Positions 55,082 through 64,000 of a DNA stretch of 64,000 bases are shown here, piece after piece. Source of the stretch: an uncultured Treponema sp. (GTDB lineage: Bacteria > Spirochaetota > Spirochaetia > Treponematales > Treponemataceae); NCBI GenBank assembly GCA_946615905.1, contig CAMOIE010000002.1:62001-126000 (forward strand), given 5' to 3'. Both the position numbers and the translations under genes were made by a program. The notes beneath the pieces were generated by a model. The model saw only the letters and a program-made list of their open reading frames with translations. It was not told where the DNA came from and searched no databases. How positions within the stretch are numbered: the first letter of the stretch is position 1; every line of letters begins with the position of its first letter.

Positions 55082-55984
55082 TTATTTGTATTTTTCTTTT
55101 ATCTTCTCCACTTCTGCCAACACTCTTTCTCGCAAGGTTTCAGGCTTTACCACTTCCACTCCGCTTCCATAAGACAAAATGTATGCGACCGCCTCTTTTT
55201 CGCTCTTATAAGAAAGTTCTGCAAGCGCGTCACCGTTTTTGTAGAACTTGGTGATTTTCATTTCTTCAGACGCGCGCCAGACGTAATCCTTTTTGACTTT
55301 AAGAATGACGATTGAATTCGTTGTGTCGTTCCATATTCCGCCAGTTAAAACTTTACCGACTTTTTCTGGCTCAAATCTTTCTTCGGTGACTTCCAGTTTA
55401 ATAATTCGCGAGAGTTTGAAGAAACGGTATGCATTGTGCAGGTAACAAAAGCCGTAGAGATACCAGGCGTAGCCTTTAAAGCAAAGCTTTAGCGGTCGCA
55501 CTTTTCTTTCGGTGGGGGCTTTCCTTGTCGAAGCGTAATTTATGCTGATGATTTTATTTTCAAGAATTGCACTTTTGATTTTATCGAAGTATCCTTCCAT
55601 TTTGCCAGACGCGCTCCAGGAAGAGAACTCAATTTCAATCCAGTCGGTGCTAGCCTTTGCATTTTTTCCAAATAGGCTTCGAAGCTTTTCAAGCGTCTCT
55701 TTTTCCTTCCCGAATGAAGTCTCTTCCAACGCCTGCATGGAAGAGAGAATCTGGTTTTTCTCGTCATCGGAAAAAACTTCCTTGCTCAAAACATAATCTT
55801 TTAGGATTCCGATTCCGCCGCCTTTTCCCTGCTTCATAAAAACCGGAACGCCCGAAAGTGAGAGTTTTTCCACATCGCGCAAAATCGTCCGCGTGGAAAC
55901 GCCGAATCGTTCTGCAAGGTTTGAGCAAGTCGCGCTTCCGTCGTTCATGAGAATGTAGGTTATTTGAAAAAGCCTGTCGGTCAT
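55082..55984 (-). CDS. YafY-like WYL-domain transcriptional regulator
   Basis: RLFQITYILMNDGSATCSNLAERFGVSTRTILRDVEKLSLSGVPV...RPLKLCFKGYAWYLYGFCYLHNAYRFFKLSRI. Confidence 0.92.
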   Translation of the reverse strand: MTDRLFQITYILMNDGSATCSNLAERFGVSTRTILRDVEKLSLSGVPVFMKQGKGGGIGILKDYVLSKEVFSDDEKNQILSSMQALEETSFGKEKETLEKLRSLFGKNAKASTDWIEIEFSSWSASGKMEGYFDKIKSAILENKIISINYASTRKAPTERKVRPLKLCFKGYAWYLYGFCYLHNAYRFFKLSRIIKLEVTEERFEPEKVGKVLTGGIWNDTTNSIVILKVKKDYVWRASEEMKITKFYKNGDALAELSYKSEKEAVAYILSYGSGVEVVKPETLRERVLAEVEKIKEKYK

Positions 55985-55995
55985 TGATTTTCCTG

Positions 55996-57111
55996 TCAGT
56001 TCTTGCTTTTATTTGTCCGATGTTTTTTTACGAATCTCATCATGTCGTTTAACACTGCTTCGTTTTCTTCCCACAATGGACTGTGTGCGCTGTTTTTGTA
56101 TTCAAGGAATTCCACTTGCGGCGCGTCGATTTTTTTCGCAAGTTCCTTTACGTTGGTAATTGGGGTAGTGTAGTCGTAAGTTCCGCTTATAAAGACAATC
56201 GGTATTTCGGCTTTGATTGAATCGTAGACATTTTTACTCGTGACTGAATATGGGCTTTTTGAAGCCAGAACCTTTCCCTTCCAGTAGTTGATTTTTTCTG
56301 AAAAAGTGTAGCAGTGAGAGAGCATCTGCGGAAAAAAGATTCCGAATCCGTCTGAGCGCATTTGTCTTGTGGTGGCGCAACCGGCCGCGAGAAGTATCTT
56401 TTCCCAATCGCCTTCGTTGCAATCTTTTTTCAAGACGATATGACCGTTTTGCTTTTCTACCATTGATTCAAGTTTGCGAAGTTTTCTTTTCTGTCCGTTT
56501 TTTTCAAACTCGCCCTTCATAAAAAAGTATCCCGCCTCGTGCCTGCCGTAACCGAGATTCACAACTTGCCCCATGGAAAAGTAGCAGTAAAAATATTCAG
56601 GTCTTTGGAGCGCAAGGTTCAGTCCGAGCATCGTTCCGCCTGAATGCGCCATAAGATAAACTCGCTCTACGCAAAATCTTTCTTTTAGATAGTTGCAGAC
56701 AATGATTGCGTCTTCTGTAAGCTGCTCCATTGTGATTTCTTCAGGGCTTATGTTTTTGTCATAGGACAATCCCTCGCCGCGGTAATCCCACCAGCACACT
56801 GTAAACTCTCCTTCTATCCGGTTTGGATATTTCTTTTTAAGCGAGTCGTTCATCCAATACTGAGGAACTCCTGGACCGCCTGAAACAAAAAGCATCACGG
56901 GATTAGTTGCACTTTTTCCCCTTATGATTAGGCCGTTTTTTCTTCCGTTTACTTCTATGTATGTACGCTCTGAAACGCTTCCTTGAACGATTTTACCTTC
57001 GTCAACGAACGGCTCGATTTTTCCCCTGCCAGTAAAAGCCACTGCCGCCAAAAATACAAGTAAGGATAAAGCTACTGTAATAAAAAATGTTGCTATTATT
57101 TTAACCGTCAT
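55996..57111 (-). CDS. Alpha/beta hydrolase
   Basis: PVMLFVSGGPGVPQYWMND...VCWWDYRGEGLSYD...RVYLMAHSGGTMLGLNLALQRPEYF. Confidence 0.9.
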   Translation of the reverse strand: MTVKIIATFFITVALSLLVFLAAVAFTGRGKIEPFVDEGKIVQGSVSERTYIEVNGRKNGLIIRGKSATNPVMLFVSGGPGVPQYWMNDSLKKKYPNRIEGEFTVCWWDYRGEGLSYDKNISPEEITMEQLTEDAIIVCNYLKERFCVERVYLMAHSGGTMLGLNLALQRPEYFYCYFSMGQVVNLGYGRHEAGYFFMKGEFEKNGQKRKLRKLESMVEKQNGHIVLKKDCNEGDWEKILLAAGCATTRQMRSDGFGIFFPQMLSHCYTFSEKINYWKGKVLASKSPYSVTSKNVYDSIKAEIPIVFISGTYDYTTPITNVKELAKKIDAPQVEFLEYKNSAHSPLWEENEAVLNDMMRFVKKHRTNKSKN

Positions 57112-57637
57112 TATATTTGTTCCTTATTTGCTGATTTTCACGGCTGATTGCATACACCAACGTCCGCTCGTTTATATCATCGGCAAATTCTTCCACAAAA
57201 TGGCAGCCCCAAGACTCCGCGCATTTTGCGGAGGGCGCGTTCGTGGATTTCATGTACGAATAAATCATGTTGAACGGCGTGTTCGCAAAAGTCCAGTCGC
57301 GGACGGCAACGGCGGCCTCGTGCGCATAGCCATTTCGCTGCTTGTCGGCGCGGATGTGGTAGCCGATTTCAGGCTTGATGATGCCGTTTATGTTCTGCAT
57401 CGTAAGCCCGCAGTCGCCAATCATTTCGCCGCTCTCTTTCAGACACACCGCCCACAGCCCGAATCCGAAAATCTTGTAGCGTTCGATGTTGCGGGAAATC
57501 CAGCCCCGCACCCGCGCTTTGTCAAAGGTGTATGGGTAATGCCGCATGATGTCCGAATCTGCAAGGACTTTGTAGAGTGCGTCAAAATCTTCCGCCGTCA
57601 TTTCGCGCAGGAGTAAGCGTTCGGTTTCGATTTTCAT
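57101..57637 (-). CDS. GNAT N-acetyltransferase (RimJ-like)
   Basis: METERLLLREMTAEDFDALYKVLADSDIMRHYP-type start; MIGDCGLTMQNINGIIKPEIGYHIRADKQRNGYAHEAAVAVRDWTF. Confidence 0.9.
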   Translation of the reverse strand: MKIETERLLLREMTAEDFDALYKVLADSDIMRHYPYTFDKARVRGWISRNIERYKIFGFGLWAVCLKESGEMIGDCGLTMQNINGIIKPEIGYHIRADKQRNGYAHEAAVAVRDWTFANTPFNMIYSYMKSTNAPSAKCAESWGCHFVEEFADDINERTLVYAISRENQQIRNKYNDG

Positions 57638-57643
57638 TTTTCT

Positions 57644-58141
57644 TCACTCCCGCACCGGCGGCTTGTACTCTTTGCCCGTGATATGCTCGATTTCCATCAC
57701 GAAGACGGCGAGGTGCTTGAAGTTCTCCTCGATGTCGGTGGAGACCTTTTCCTTGTTTGGTAGAACGTGAAGACCGAGCTTCATGCACTCGTCCCTTGCC
57801 TCGTCCGTTCCTTGCAGAATGTGGATTTTTCCGAAGACAATCACGCTCTTGTAGTAGGTCGTGAGTTTTTCAGGTACGATGTCTTTTTTACTGATGACGC
57901 AAAAACTCGCCTTCTCGTAGTTCTTAATCGCGTCGTATTTGTGGCCGCTCGTCGCCCCGTGGAAAATCAGTTTTTCGCCGTCAAAAAAATAGTTGAGCGG
58001 AACGGCATAGGGGTAGCCCCCGTCTCCCAAAAGAGCCAACACGCCCTCGCTTCCGTTTTTTAAGATTGCGCGCGCTTCCTCGTCCGTAAGCTGCTGGCGG
58101 AATCGCCTCATTTGTCTGAAATCTGCCATAGAGTCCTCCAA
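57644..58141 (-). CDS. Pyridoxamine 5'-phosphate oxidase family (NimA-like) protein
   Basis: LTDEEARAILKNGSEGVLALLGDGGYPYAVPLNYFFDGEKLIFHGATSGHKYDAIKNYEKASFCVI. Confidence 0.92.
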   Translation of the reverse strand: MEDSMADFRQMRRFRQQLTDEEARAILKNGSEGVLALLGDGGYPYAVPLNYFFDGEKLIFHGATSGHKYDAIKNYEKASFCVISKKDIVPEKLTTYYKSVIVFGKIHILQGTDEARDECMKLGLHVLPNKEKVSTDIEENFKHLAVFVMEIEHITGKEYKPPVRE

Positions 58142-58333
58142 TGGTAAGATGGATTTATTGTAACTTATCGATGATATATAATAGAAGAAAGTTAATCTGC
58201 CGCCAGGTCTCCGGATTCTATTCTCGACATTTTGCCTATATAATTTTATTGACTGGAATCACTATACGAGTATATGATAATTAATAATAACACAATCTTA
58301 TTTGATTGTAATGTAAAAAAGGAGTTTTTGTTT

Positions 58334-58669
58334 ATGGATGCAAACAAAATTGACATGTTTTTCGTTGCGAACGGAAAGAAACTTCCGGCTGACAAGGCGA
58401 TAATCATCCGTGAGAAAATGGTACAGGCTGAGGATTCACGCTATGTGACACTCAGTTCTGTAGAACTTAAAGACCCGACAATAATGCTTTTGATAAGTAT
58501 CTTCCTTGGTGAATTGGGAGTAGACCGCTTTATGATTGGCGATATAGGAATGGGAATCTTGAAGTTGCTGACAGGCGGACTGTGCGGAATTCTTTGGCTG
58601 ATTGATGTCATCTGCATCTCAAAAAAGACCAAAGATTACAACTACAATGAGCTTATGAAGATTTTGTAA
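58334..58669 (+). CDS. TM2 domain-containing protein
   Basis: LLISIFLGELGVDRFMIGDIGMGILKLLTGGLCGILWLIDVICI. Confidence 0.92.
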   Translation: MDANKIDMFFVANGKKLPADKAIIIREKMVQAEDSRYVTLSSVELKDPTIMLLISIFLGELGVDRFMIGDIGMGILKLLTGGLCGILWLIDVICISKKTKDYNYNELMKIL

Positions 58670-58705
58670 CTTTTATTTTGAAAAATCTCGGCATCTGTCG
58701 AGATT

Positions 58706-58975
58706 TTGTTTTTTATGACTTGTATAATCAGGACAATATTCGGCTTCCCGTGTCCTACATGCGGAGTGACAAGGGCATTGCTTTCAATCGTAAAACTTGA
58801 TTTTAAATCCTATTGCTATTACAACGCAATGGCGCTTCCTCTTTTAATCGCTACAATTTTTATGTTTCTTGGAACGAAATATAAGATAAAGTTTTTGCAA
58901 ATAATCAGCGCATCAATATTGATTTTGAATATTCCATATTACATACTGCGACTTTGCACAAATTCGATTCCATGA
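58706..58975 (+). CDS. DUF2752 membrane protein
   Basis: IFGFPCPTCGVTRALLSIVKLDFKSYCYYNAMALPLL. Confidence 0.9.
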   Translation: MFFMTCIIRTIFGFPCPTCGVTRALLSIVKLDFKSYCYYNAMALPLLIATIFMFLGTKYKIKFLQIISASILILNIPYYILRLCTNSIP

Positions 58976-59149
58976 GAAATTGGCATACACTTGAGACCGA
59001 CCGTGTTTTAACATTTGTCATCGGAGAGATTTTTAAACGTTTTTTACGGAGAACGGCAAGAAGGATTGAGAAAACAAGAATGGCTGAAATTATGAGGTAG
59101 GACATATCTGCAGAAGTTAAAACACAGAGTCCCGCTCGTCTTCCACAGC

Positions 59150-59270
59150 GTTAGGGATTGTAAGGGCGGCACGAAGTGCCGTTCCGGAGCGAAGCGGAGA
59201 AATGGAGCGCGGTTAGCGCGGAACCCTGAAAAGCCCGGCGTCGCGAAAGCGGCGAACGCCCAGAAAAATA
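59150..59270 (+). repeat. Variable-stem intergenic repeat family V, copy 5
   Basis: TTAGGGATTGTAAGGGCGGCACGAAGTGCCGTTCCGGAGCGAAGCGGAGAAATGGAGCGCGGTTAGCGCGGAACCCTGAAAAGCCCGGCGTCGCGAAAGCGGCGAACGCCCAGAAAAA. Confidence 0.75.
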
Positions 59271-59347
59271 AAAATGCCACGCAGTGTCACCGGAACCGCA
59301 AATTCCGTGCTATAATCAAGACATCTTTTTCAAAAACGAGGCACGAG

Positions 59348-60331
59348 ATGACAGAACGAGAGGACAAATTCAAACTTCACCGGATGATTTTAATCGACAA
59401 GTGGATTCGGAGCGGGGCTTACCCTTCGATTCAGCAGATGATGGACGAGTACGGCGTTTCGAGGCGGACGGTTTTGCGAGACATGGAGTTTTTGCGCGAC
59501 CGATACAACGCGCCACTTGAGTGCGACCGCGTGCGGGGCGGCTACTATTATAGCGACCCGACTTTTATGATTCAGAACGTGCTCCTGACCGAGGGCGACC
59601 TTTTTACGGTCTCCACGCTCATGCCGCTCATGGAGCAGTACAAGAACACGCCGCTTGAGTCTTCGTTCAAGAACATCATGGCCAAAATCGCGGAGATGCT
59701 GCCTGACAAGGTGACGGTGGACACGAGTTTTTTGAACGACGACGTGACTTTTATCCCAGACCCGCTCCCAAAAATCGAGGAGGAGGTCTTCAACGGGATT
59801 TTCAAGGCGGTGAAGCTTCGGGAGACGATTTCTTTTGGCTACAAGAGCGTCGGTTCGGACGAGTTCAAGCAGAAGGCTTTTGACTCCTACCGCGTTCTCT
59901 GCCAAAAGGGGAACTGGTATGTCTTAGGCTATGAGCACGGGGCGGCCGACACAAGGACTTTCGCGCTTTCGAGAATGAGCGGAATCAATTTTACGGGTGA
60001 GCATTTTGAAGTCCCAAAAGATTTTGACATCGCGCAGCACGTGGATTTGTCCTTTGGAATCTGGAACAACCGTGAGGAGCCGACTGAGTATGAGCTTTTG
60101 TTCACGAAAAACATGGCGAACTACATTTTGGAGCGGACTTGGCACAAGGAACAGACCGTGGAGCGCACCGAAAGCGGCGACATCCTGCTCAAATTCAAGA
60201 CGAACCAGAGACAGCAGGTCTTTAGCTGGGTGCTCGGATTCGGAGACGCGGTGACGGTGCTGAAGCCGGAAGCCTTGCGCGAGGAGCTGCGGCGAGAAGG
60301 GGAGAAACTTTCAAGAAAATACGAAAAATAA
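59348..60331 (+). CDS. WYL-domain transcriptional regulator
   Basis: LIDKWIRSGAYPSIQQMMDEYGVSRRTVLRDMEFLRDRYNAPLECDRVRGGYYY...KGNWYVLGYEHGAADTRTFALSRMSGI. Confidence 0.92.
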   Translation: MTEREDKFKLHRMILIDKWIRSGAYPSIQQMMDEYGVSRRTVLRDMEFLRDRYNAPLECDRVRGGYYYSDPTFMIQNVLLTEGDLFTVSTLMPLMEQYKNTPLESSFKNIMAKIAEMLPDKVTVDTSFLNDDVTFIPDPLPKIEEEVFNGIFKAVKLRETISFGYKSVGSDEFKQKAFDSYRVLCQKGNWYVLGYEHGAADTRTFALSRMSGINFTGEHFEVPKDFDIAQHVDLSFGIWNNREEPTEYELLFTKNMANYILERTWHKEQTVERTESGDILLKFKTNQRQQVFSWVLGFGDAVTVLKPEALREELRREGEKLSRKYEK

Positions 60332-60395
60332 TCCCCCGGTGTCATTCTATGACATAGTGACCATGGTACAATCTTCCCACCAGCAGGGGGAAGAG

Positions 60396-61643
60396 ATGAA
60401 AGCGCGGGAACTTGAATTTGTCCAAAATCAGATAGGATACACTTTTCAAAATGAAAAACTTTTGAAACAGGCATTCATAAAAGAGTCACCAGAAAAGACA
60501 AATGCAAATTTCAACAACGACACTTTGGAATTCTACGGTGACAAGATTCTTGGATTTATCCTTGCAAAAAAATTCTTTTCTGAAAATTCAAAAATTTCTA
60601 TAAAAGGCAATTTTATGACTGCTATGAATGCTGGAATGCTGACTGGAGAATACTGCAAATATGCAAGCAACAAATATCTTGCCGAGCGGATTGAAAAACT
60701 CAGGCTTCGTCATTTTCTGATTGGACGCAGTGGAAAAAAGTTAGAAAGGGTTTCTGTAAAGTCGGAAGGCGATTTGTTCGAGGCGATACTCGGTGCTGTT
60801 GCTGTTGACTGCAATTGGAACATTCAGATTCTGGACGGTCTAGTTGAGCGAATGCTCATTGATGATTTAAGCAAAAATGCCAGCCGTGAAGAAATTTTGC
60901 AATACTGTGCGGAATATAATCTTGGACAGGTCGATTTTTACGAGGAGGAGCTTGGGTTTAACCATAGATTCACGGTTAGATTTTCAAGTTTGTACAAGGA
61001 GTTTTCTGCTAGCGACAAAAAGTCGGACGTGGCGGAAGTTGCTGCCTGCAGAAAGGCATTGAACTATCTGCAAATGGTTTTATCCGTGGGAAAACTTTTC
61101 TATGACAATGCGAAAACTGCTTTGGAAGATTTGTCAAAACTGCATTTTTTTCCGCAGCCAGAATTTCATACCTTCCTTAAAACTGATGGCGAGGTTGAAT
61201 GTTGGGGGGCAATTTGCTCCATAAAAGGATTCGATCAAGTTTGCGACGGGGAAGCACCTGATTTTGAAACTGCGGAAAACATCGTAGCAGGGAGAATGAT
61301 GAATTTTGTCTTTGATCTGGCACCAAAAACTCCAAAGGCAAGAGAACTTCCAAAAATTATTCAGACATATGAAACAGAAGAGAATGTTGAAGACAATTTT
61401 GATGACGAAAAATGCCGGTATGAGATGGATATTGTCTCGCAAGTCTATAACAAATTCAACTGCAAGGAAATCTCTCAGCTTGAATTTTCATTTGATGATT
61501 CAGAAGAGTCCGTAACTTGCATTGCACTTGCTGACGGTCAGGAATATCGCTCGACTAGCGACAGTCGGAAAAAATCCAAAAAGGCCGTGTGCGAGCAAAT
61601 CATGGCAGATTTGAACAAGGCGTATGAAGAATATTTGGTGTGA
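60396..61643 (+). CDS. RNase III-like protein with multiple dsRBD-like segments
   Basis: NDTLEFYGDKILGFILAKKFF and EGDLFEAILGAVAVD match RNase III catalytic motifs; C-terminal segments end in helices resembling dsRBDs (e.g. DSRKKSKKAVCEQIMADLNKAYEE). Confidence 0.75.
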   Translation: MKARELEFVQNQIGYTFQNEKLLKQAFIKESPEKTNANFNNDTLEFYGDKILGFILAKKFFSENSKISIKGNFMTAMNAGMLTGEYCKYASNKYLAERIEKLRLRHFLIGRSGKKLERVSVKSEGDLFEAILGAVAVDCNWNIQILDGLVERMLIDDLSKNASREEILQYCAEYNLGQVDFYEEELGFNHRFTVRFSSLYKEFSASDKKSDVAEVAACRKALNYLQMVLSVGKLFYDNAKTALEDLSKLHFFPQPEFHTFLKTDGEVECWGAICSIKGFDQVCDGEAPDFETAENIVAGRMMNFVFDLAPKTPKARELPKIIQTYETEENVEDNFDDEKCRYEMDIVSQVYNKFNCKEISQLEFSFDDSEESVTCIALADGQEYRSTSDSRKKSKKAVCEQIMADLNKAYEEYLV

Positions 61644-61711
61644 AAAAAACATTTTACCAGTGAAATCATTTGACACAGTGAGTGTGATATAATGGTAGCA
61701 AGGATAAATAA

Positions 61712-62722
61712 ATGGAAAACAAGGGCGAAATTGTATTTTTTCAAAGCAAAGACGGAATGGCAAAGCTTTCTGTCAAACTGCAAGATGAAACTGTCTGGCT
61801 TTCTCTTGACCAGATGGCAGAACTATTCCAGCGCGACAAGTCTACTATTTCAAGACATATAAAAAATGTGTTTGAGGAAGGGGAACTTAACGATAGCTCA
61901 ACTGTTGCAAATTTTGCAACAGTTCAAAATGAGGGCGGACGTAATGTTGAGCGTAATATCGATTACTACAACCTCGATGTGATAATTTCCGTCGGCTACC
62001 GTGTAAAATCTCTGCGAGGAACCCAATTCCGAATCTGGGCAAATTCTGTCCTAAAAGAATACATCAAAAAAGGATTTGCCCTAGACGATGAGCGGCTAAA
62101 AGAAAACGGTGGCGGCTCATATTGGAAAGAACTTCTTGACCGAATCCGCGATATCCGCTCGTCAGAAAAAGTCTTGTATCGCCAAGTTCTCGACTTGTAT
62201 GCTACTAGTGTTGACTACGACCCCAAAAGCAATGAGTCAATTCAGTTCTTTAAAATTGTACAGAATAAACTTCATTATGCTGCACACGGACATACGGCGG
62301 CAGAGGTAATTTACGAGCGGGCGGATTCAACAAAGCCTTTTATGGGACTGACAAATTTTTCTGGCGAACTACCAGCACTAAAAGATATCAAAATCGCAAA
62401 AAACTATCTTACAGAGTCTGAGTTGAAAATCCTGAACAATCTCGTTTCCGGCTATTTTGACATTGCTGAAATCAACGCAATCGAACACAAGCCGATGTAT
62501 ATGGAAGATTACGTAAAGCAACTTGATTCCGTTCTTTCTTCTGGTAACAGAAAATTGCTGGAAGGAAGCGGAAAAATCAGCCATGAAAAGGCTATGGAAA
62601 AAGCAGAGAGTGAATATAGGAAGTATCAAAAGGAAACTCTTTCACCGGTGGAAAAGGCGTATTTGGAGTCGATAAAGTGCTTGGAAAAAGAGGCGAAGAA
62701 AAATGCGAGAAAGGGAAAATAG
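61712..62722 (+). CDS. RhuM-family protein
   Basis: ETVWLSLDQMAELFQRDKSTISRHIKNVFEEGEL...ATVQNEGGRNVERNIDYYNLDVIISVGYRVKSLRGTQFRIWANSVLKEYIKKGFALDDERLK. Confidence 0.93.
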   Translation: MENKGEIVFFQSKDGMAKLSVKLQDETVWLSLDQMAELFQRDKSTISRHIKNVFEEGELNDSSTVANFATVQNEGGRNVERNIDYYNLDVIISVGYRVKSLRGTQFRIWANSVLKEYIKKGFALDDERLKENGGGSYWKELLDRIRDIRSSEKVLYRQVLDLYATSVDYDPKSNESIQFFKIVQNKLHYAAHGHTAAEVIYERADSTKPFMGLTNFSGELPALKDIKIAKNYLTESELKILNNLVSGYFDIAEINAIEHKPMYMEDYVKQLDSVLSSGNRKLLEGSGKISHEKAMEKAESEYRKYQKETLSPVEKAYLESIKCLEKEAKKNARKGK

Positions 62723-62785
62723 GGTGATGGGATACAAGTTTGCGGCAAATTGTGTGGTATAATGAATAACAAAGGAGAACTCAAA

Positions 62786-64000
62786 ATGTCAGAAGAAACT
62801 ACTTGGTGGCCATCGTTAGATGAATGGAATCCAGAAATTTCAGAAAATGATTGGCTTGAACTTTTAAAAGACTCTTCGGTTTTTACAGATAAATCACTGA
62901 GTATGCTCAAAAAGTTCTTAGATTGTGGTGGAAAAGCGACTTGTGCCGATTTAGCAAAAAAATACGGTGGTACGGCAAACTCTTATATTGGAATAGAACA
63001 AGGATTGGCTAGCCGAATCCTTAAAAAGGAAAATATAACTCCAATCAGTGATGGAAAGCGAGAATGGAAGTTTCCAATTCTATTTCTTGGTCGTTATGTG
63101 GATAAAGAAAAAGATGAAAATGATGGCTCATATATTTGGAAATTACGGCCTGAGTTGGAAGAAGCCCTGAAAAAATTTAATATCTTTGAGTGGGATATGA
63201 AATATCACTTTCGAAAACTTATTGAAGATTACAAAATTCTGATAAAGCAATCAAATTATACAGATTTTATCGATGACGAAATGTATAAGTGGAAGTTTAT
63301 CACGGAAAATCAGAAATCAAAACCTCTGGATATTGTAAACTATTTGATAAAGAACAATTTAAATATTTTTGACAGAGTGCGCGTTTCTCAAGGGTGGAAA
63401 GTACTTTTAAAAGACAAGCCAAACGACTTTGAACAGATTATTCAAAAACTATCTAATGAAAATATTCCGACTCACCAAAGGCTTCAAAATTTCAAAGGCG
63501 ATATGTCAAAATTATTTGATGGCTACAATTTCTCTAGTCACGCGAATGATGAAAGAACAGCCGCATGTTTTTTGGCATGTTTTAATCCTCAAAAATATAC
63601 GTTATATAAAGATGAAAATCTATACGCACCCCTATGTAAGTATCTTGGGTTAGAAAAAGCTAAAGCGGACTATAAATTAGAGCATTTTCATGAGCTTGTA
63701 AATGTTCTTGCCGGTATAATTAAAGAAGATTCTGAACTTCAAGAAATTTTCAAATCAAAAACAGAAAAAGCACATTATATTCAAAGCGATCTTTTGATAG
63801 CCCAAACTGTCGTATGGTGTGTTTTTGAAGAACGGGCTCAGAAAATATTGCATCAAGAATTTACAAACTGGATCCTTCCCTGCAACCCTACAAAGTTTGA
63901 TATTGACGGAGCATATAAAGAATTTTCTGTGCTGAATTGGAAACAGGGCAAAAATAAATTTTCGGTTGGCGACACTGTGTTCATTTATGTTTCCGGGCAA
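62786..64000 (+). CDS. EVE-domain protein, possibly McrB-like, 3' end outside window
   Basis: Frame open from ATG 62786 to the window edge (absent from ORF track because no stop); C-terminal NWILPCNPTKFDIDGAYKEFSVLNWKQGKNKFSVGDTVFIYVSGQ resembles an EVE domain start. Confidence 0.75.
   Translation, partial: MSEETTWWPSLDEWNPEISENDWLELLKDSSVFTDKSLSMLKKFLDCGGKATCADLAKKYGGTANSYIGIEQGLASRILKKENITPISDGKREWKFPILFLGRYVDKEKDENDGSYIWKLRPELEEALKKFNIFEWDMKYHFRKLIEDYKILIKQSNYTDFIDDEMYKWKFITENQKSKPLDIVNYLIKNNLNIFDRVRVSQGWKVLLKDKPNDFEQIIQKLSNENIPTHQRLQNFKGDMSKLFDGYNFSSHANDERTAACFLACFNPQKYTLYKDENLYAPLCKYLGLEKAKADYKLEHFHELVNVLAGIIKEDSELQEIFKSKTEKAHYIQSDLLIAQTVVWCVFEERAQKILHQEFTNWILPCNPTKFDIDGAYKEFSVLNWKQGKNKFSVGDTVFIYVSGQ

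Noticed and set aside
1-64000. CRISPR arrays, rRNA, tRNA, complete insertion sequences or prophage
   Set aside because: None seen by eye; no transposase or phage structural genes recognised. A tRNAscan/ISfinder/PHASTER run would be decisive.

Overview
The window looks like a chromosome segment from a host-associated Treponema-like spirochete; the taxonomy is inferred from gene content and style. The most interesting part is 1-11250, a probable peptide-export locus. It holds a C39-peptidase ABC transporter (5'-truncated by the window edge), a second NHLM-type ABC transporter, a periplasmic-binding lipoprotein, a DUF1343/NamZ-like protein and a divergent TolC-like outer-membrane protein. It also holds three small leader-bearing or GG-bearing ORFs and an ECF-like sigma factor. 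All three small ORFs are preceded by a near-identical 32-bp promoter-like module (TTAGCCYTTTT...TCGTATAAATA). The third ORF lies directly upstream of the sigma gene, which suggests a self-amplifying sigma/peptide regulon. The largest peptide gene is split by a G9 tract, and G8 would restore a leader-GG-core protein of about 207 aa. Elsewhere there is: an ars-like operon; a decayed chromosomal integron (IntI C-terminal fragment, attC-like palindrome, toxin-antitoxin and GNAT cassettes); an AlgJ/AlgI-like O-acetylation pair; a redox-enzyme operon with a duplicated gene fragment; several toxin-antitoxin and restriction genes or relics (AbiE, YoeB, Phd/ParE, HigBA, Vsr, GmrSD and DUF3427 fragments); a multi-dsRBD RNase III-like protein next to RhuM; and an EVE-domain ORF that runs off the right edge. 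Several families of palindromic intergenic repeats are present, some inserted in frame within genes. I saw no rRNA, tRNA or CRISPR array. All family calls come from reading the translations by eye, with no database search.
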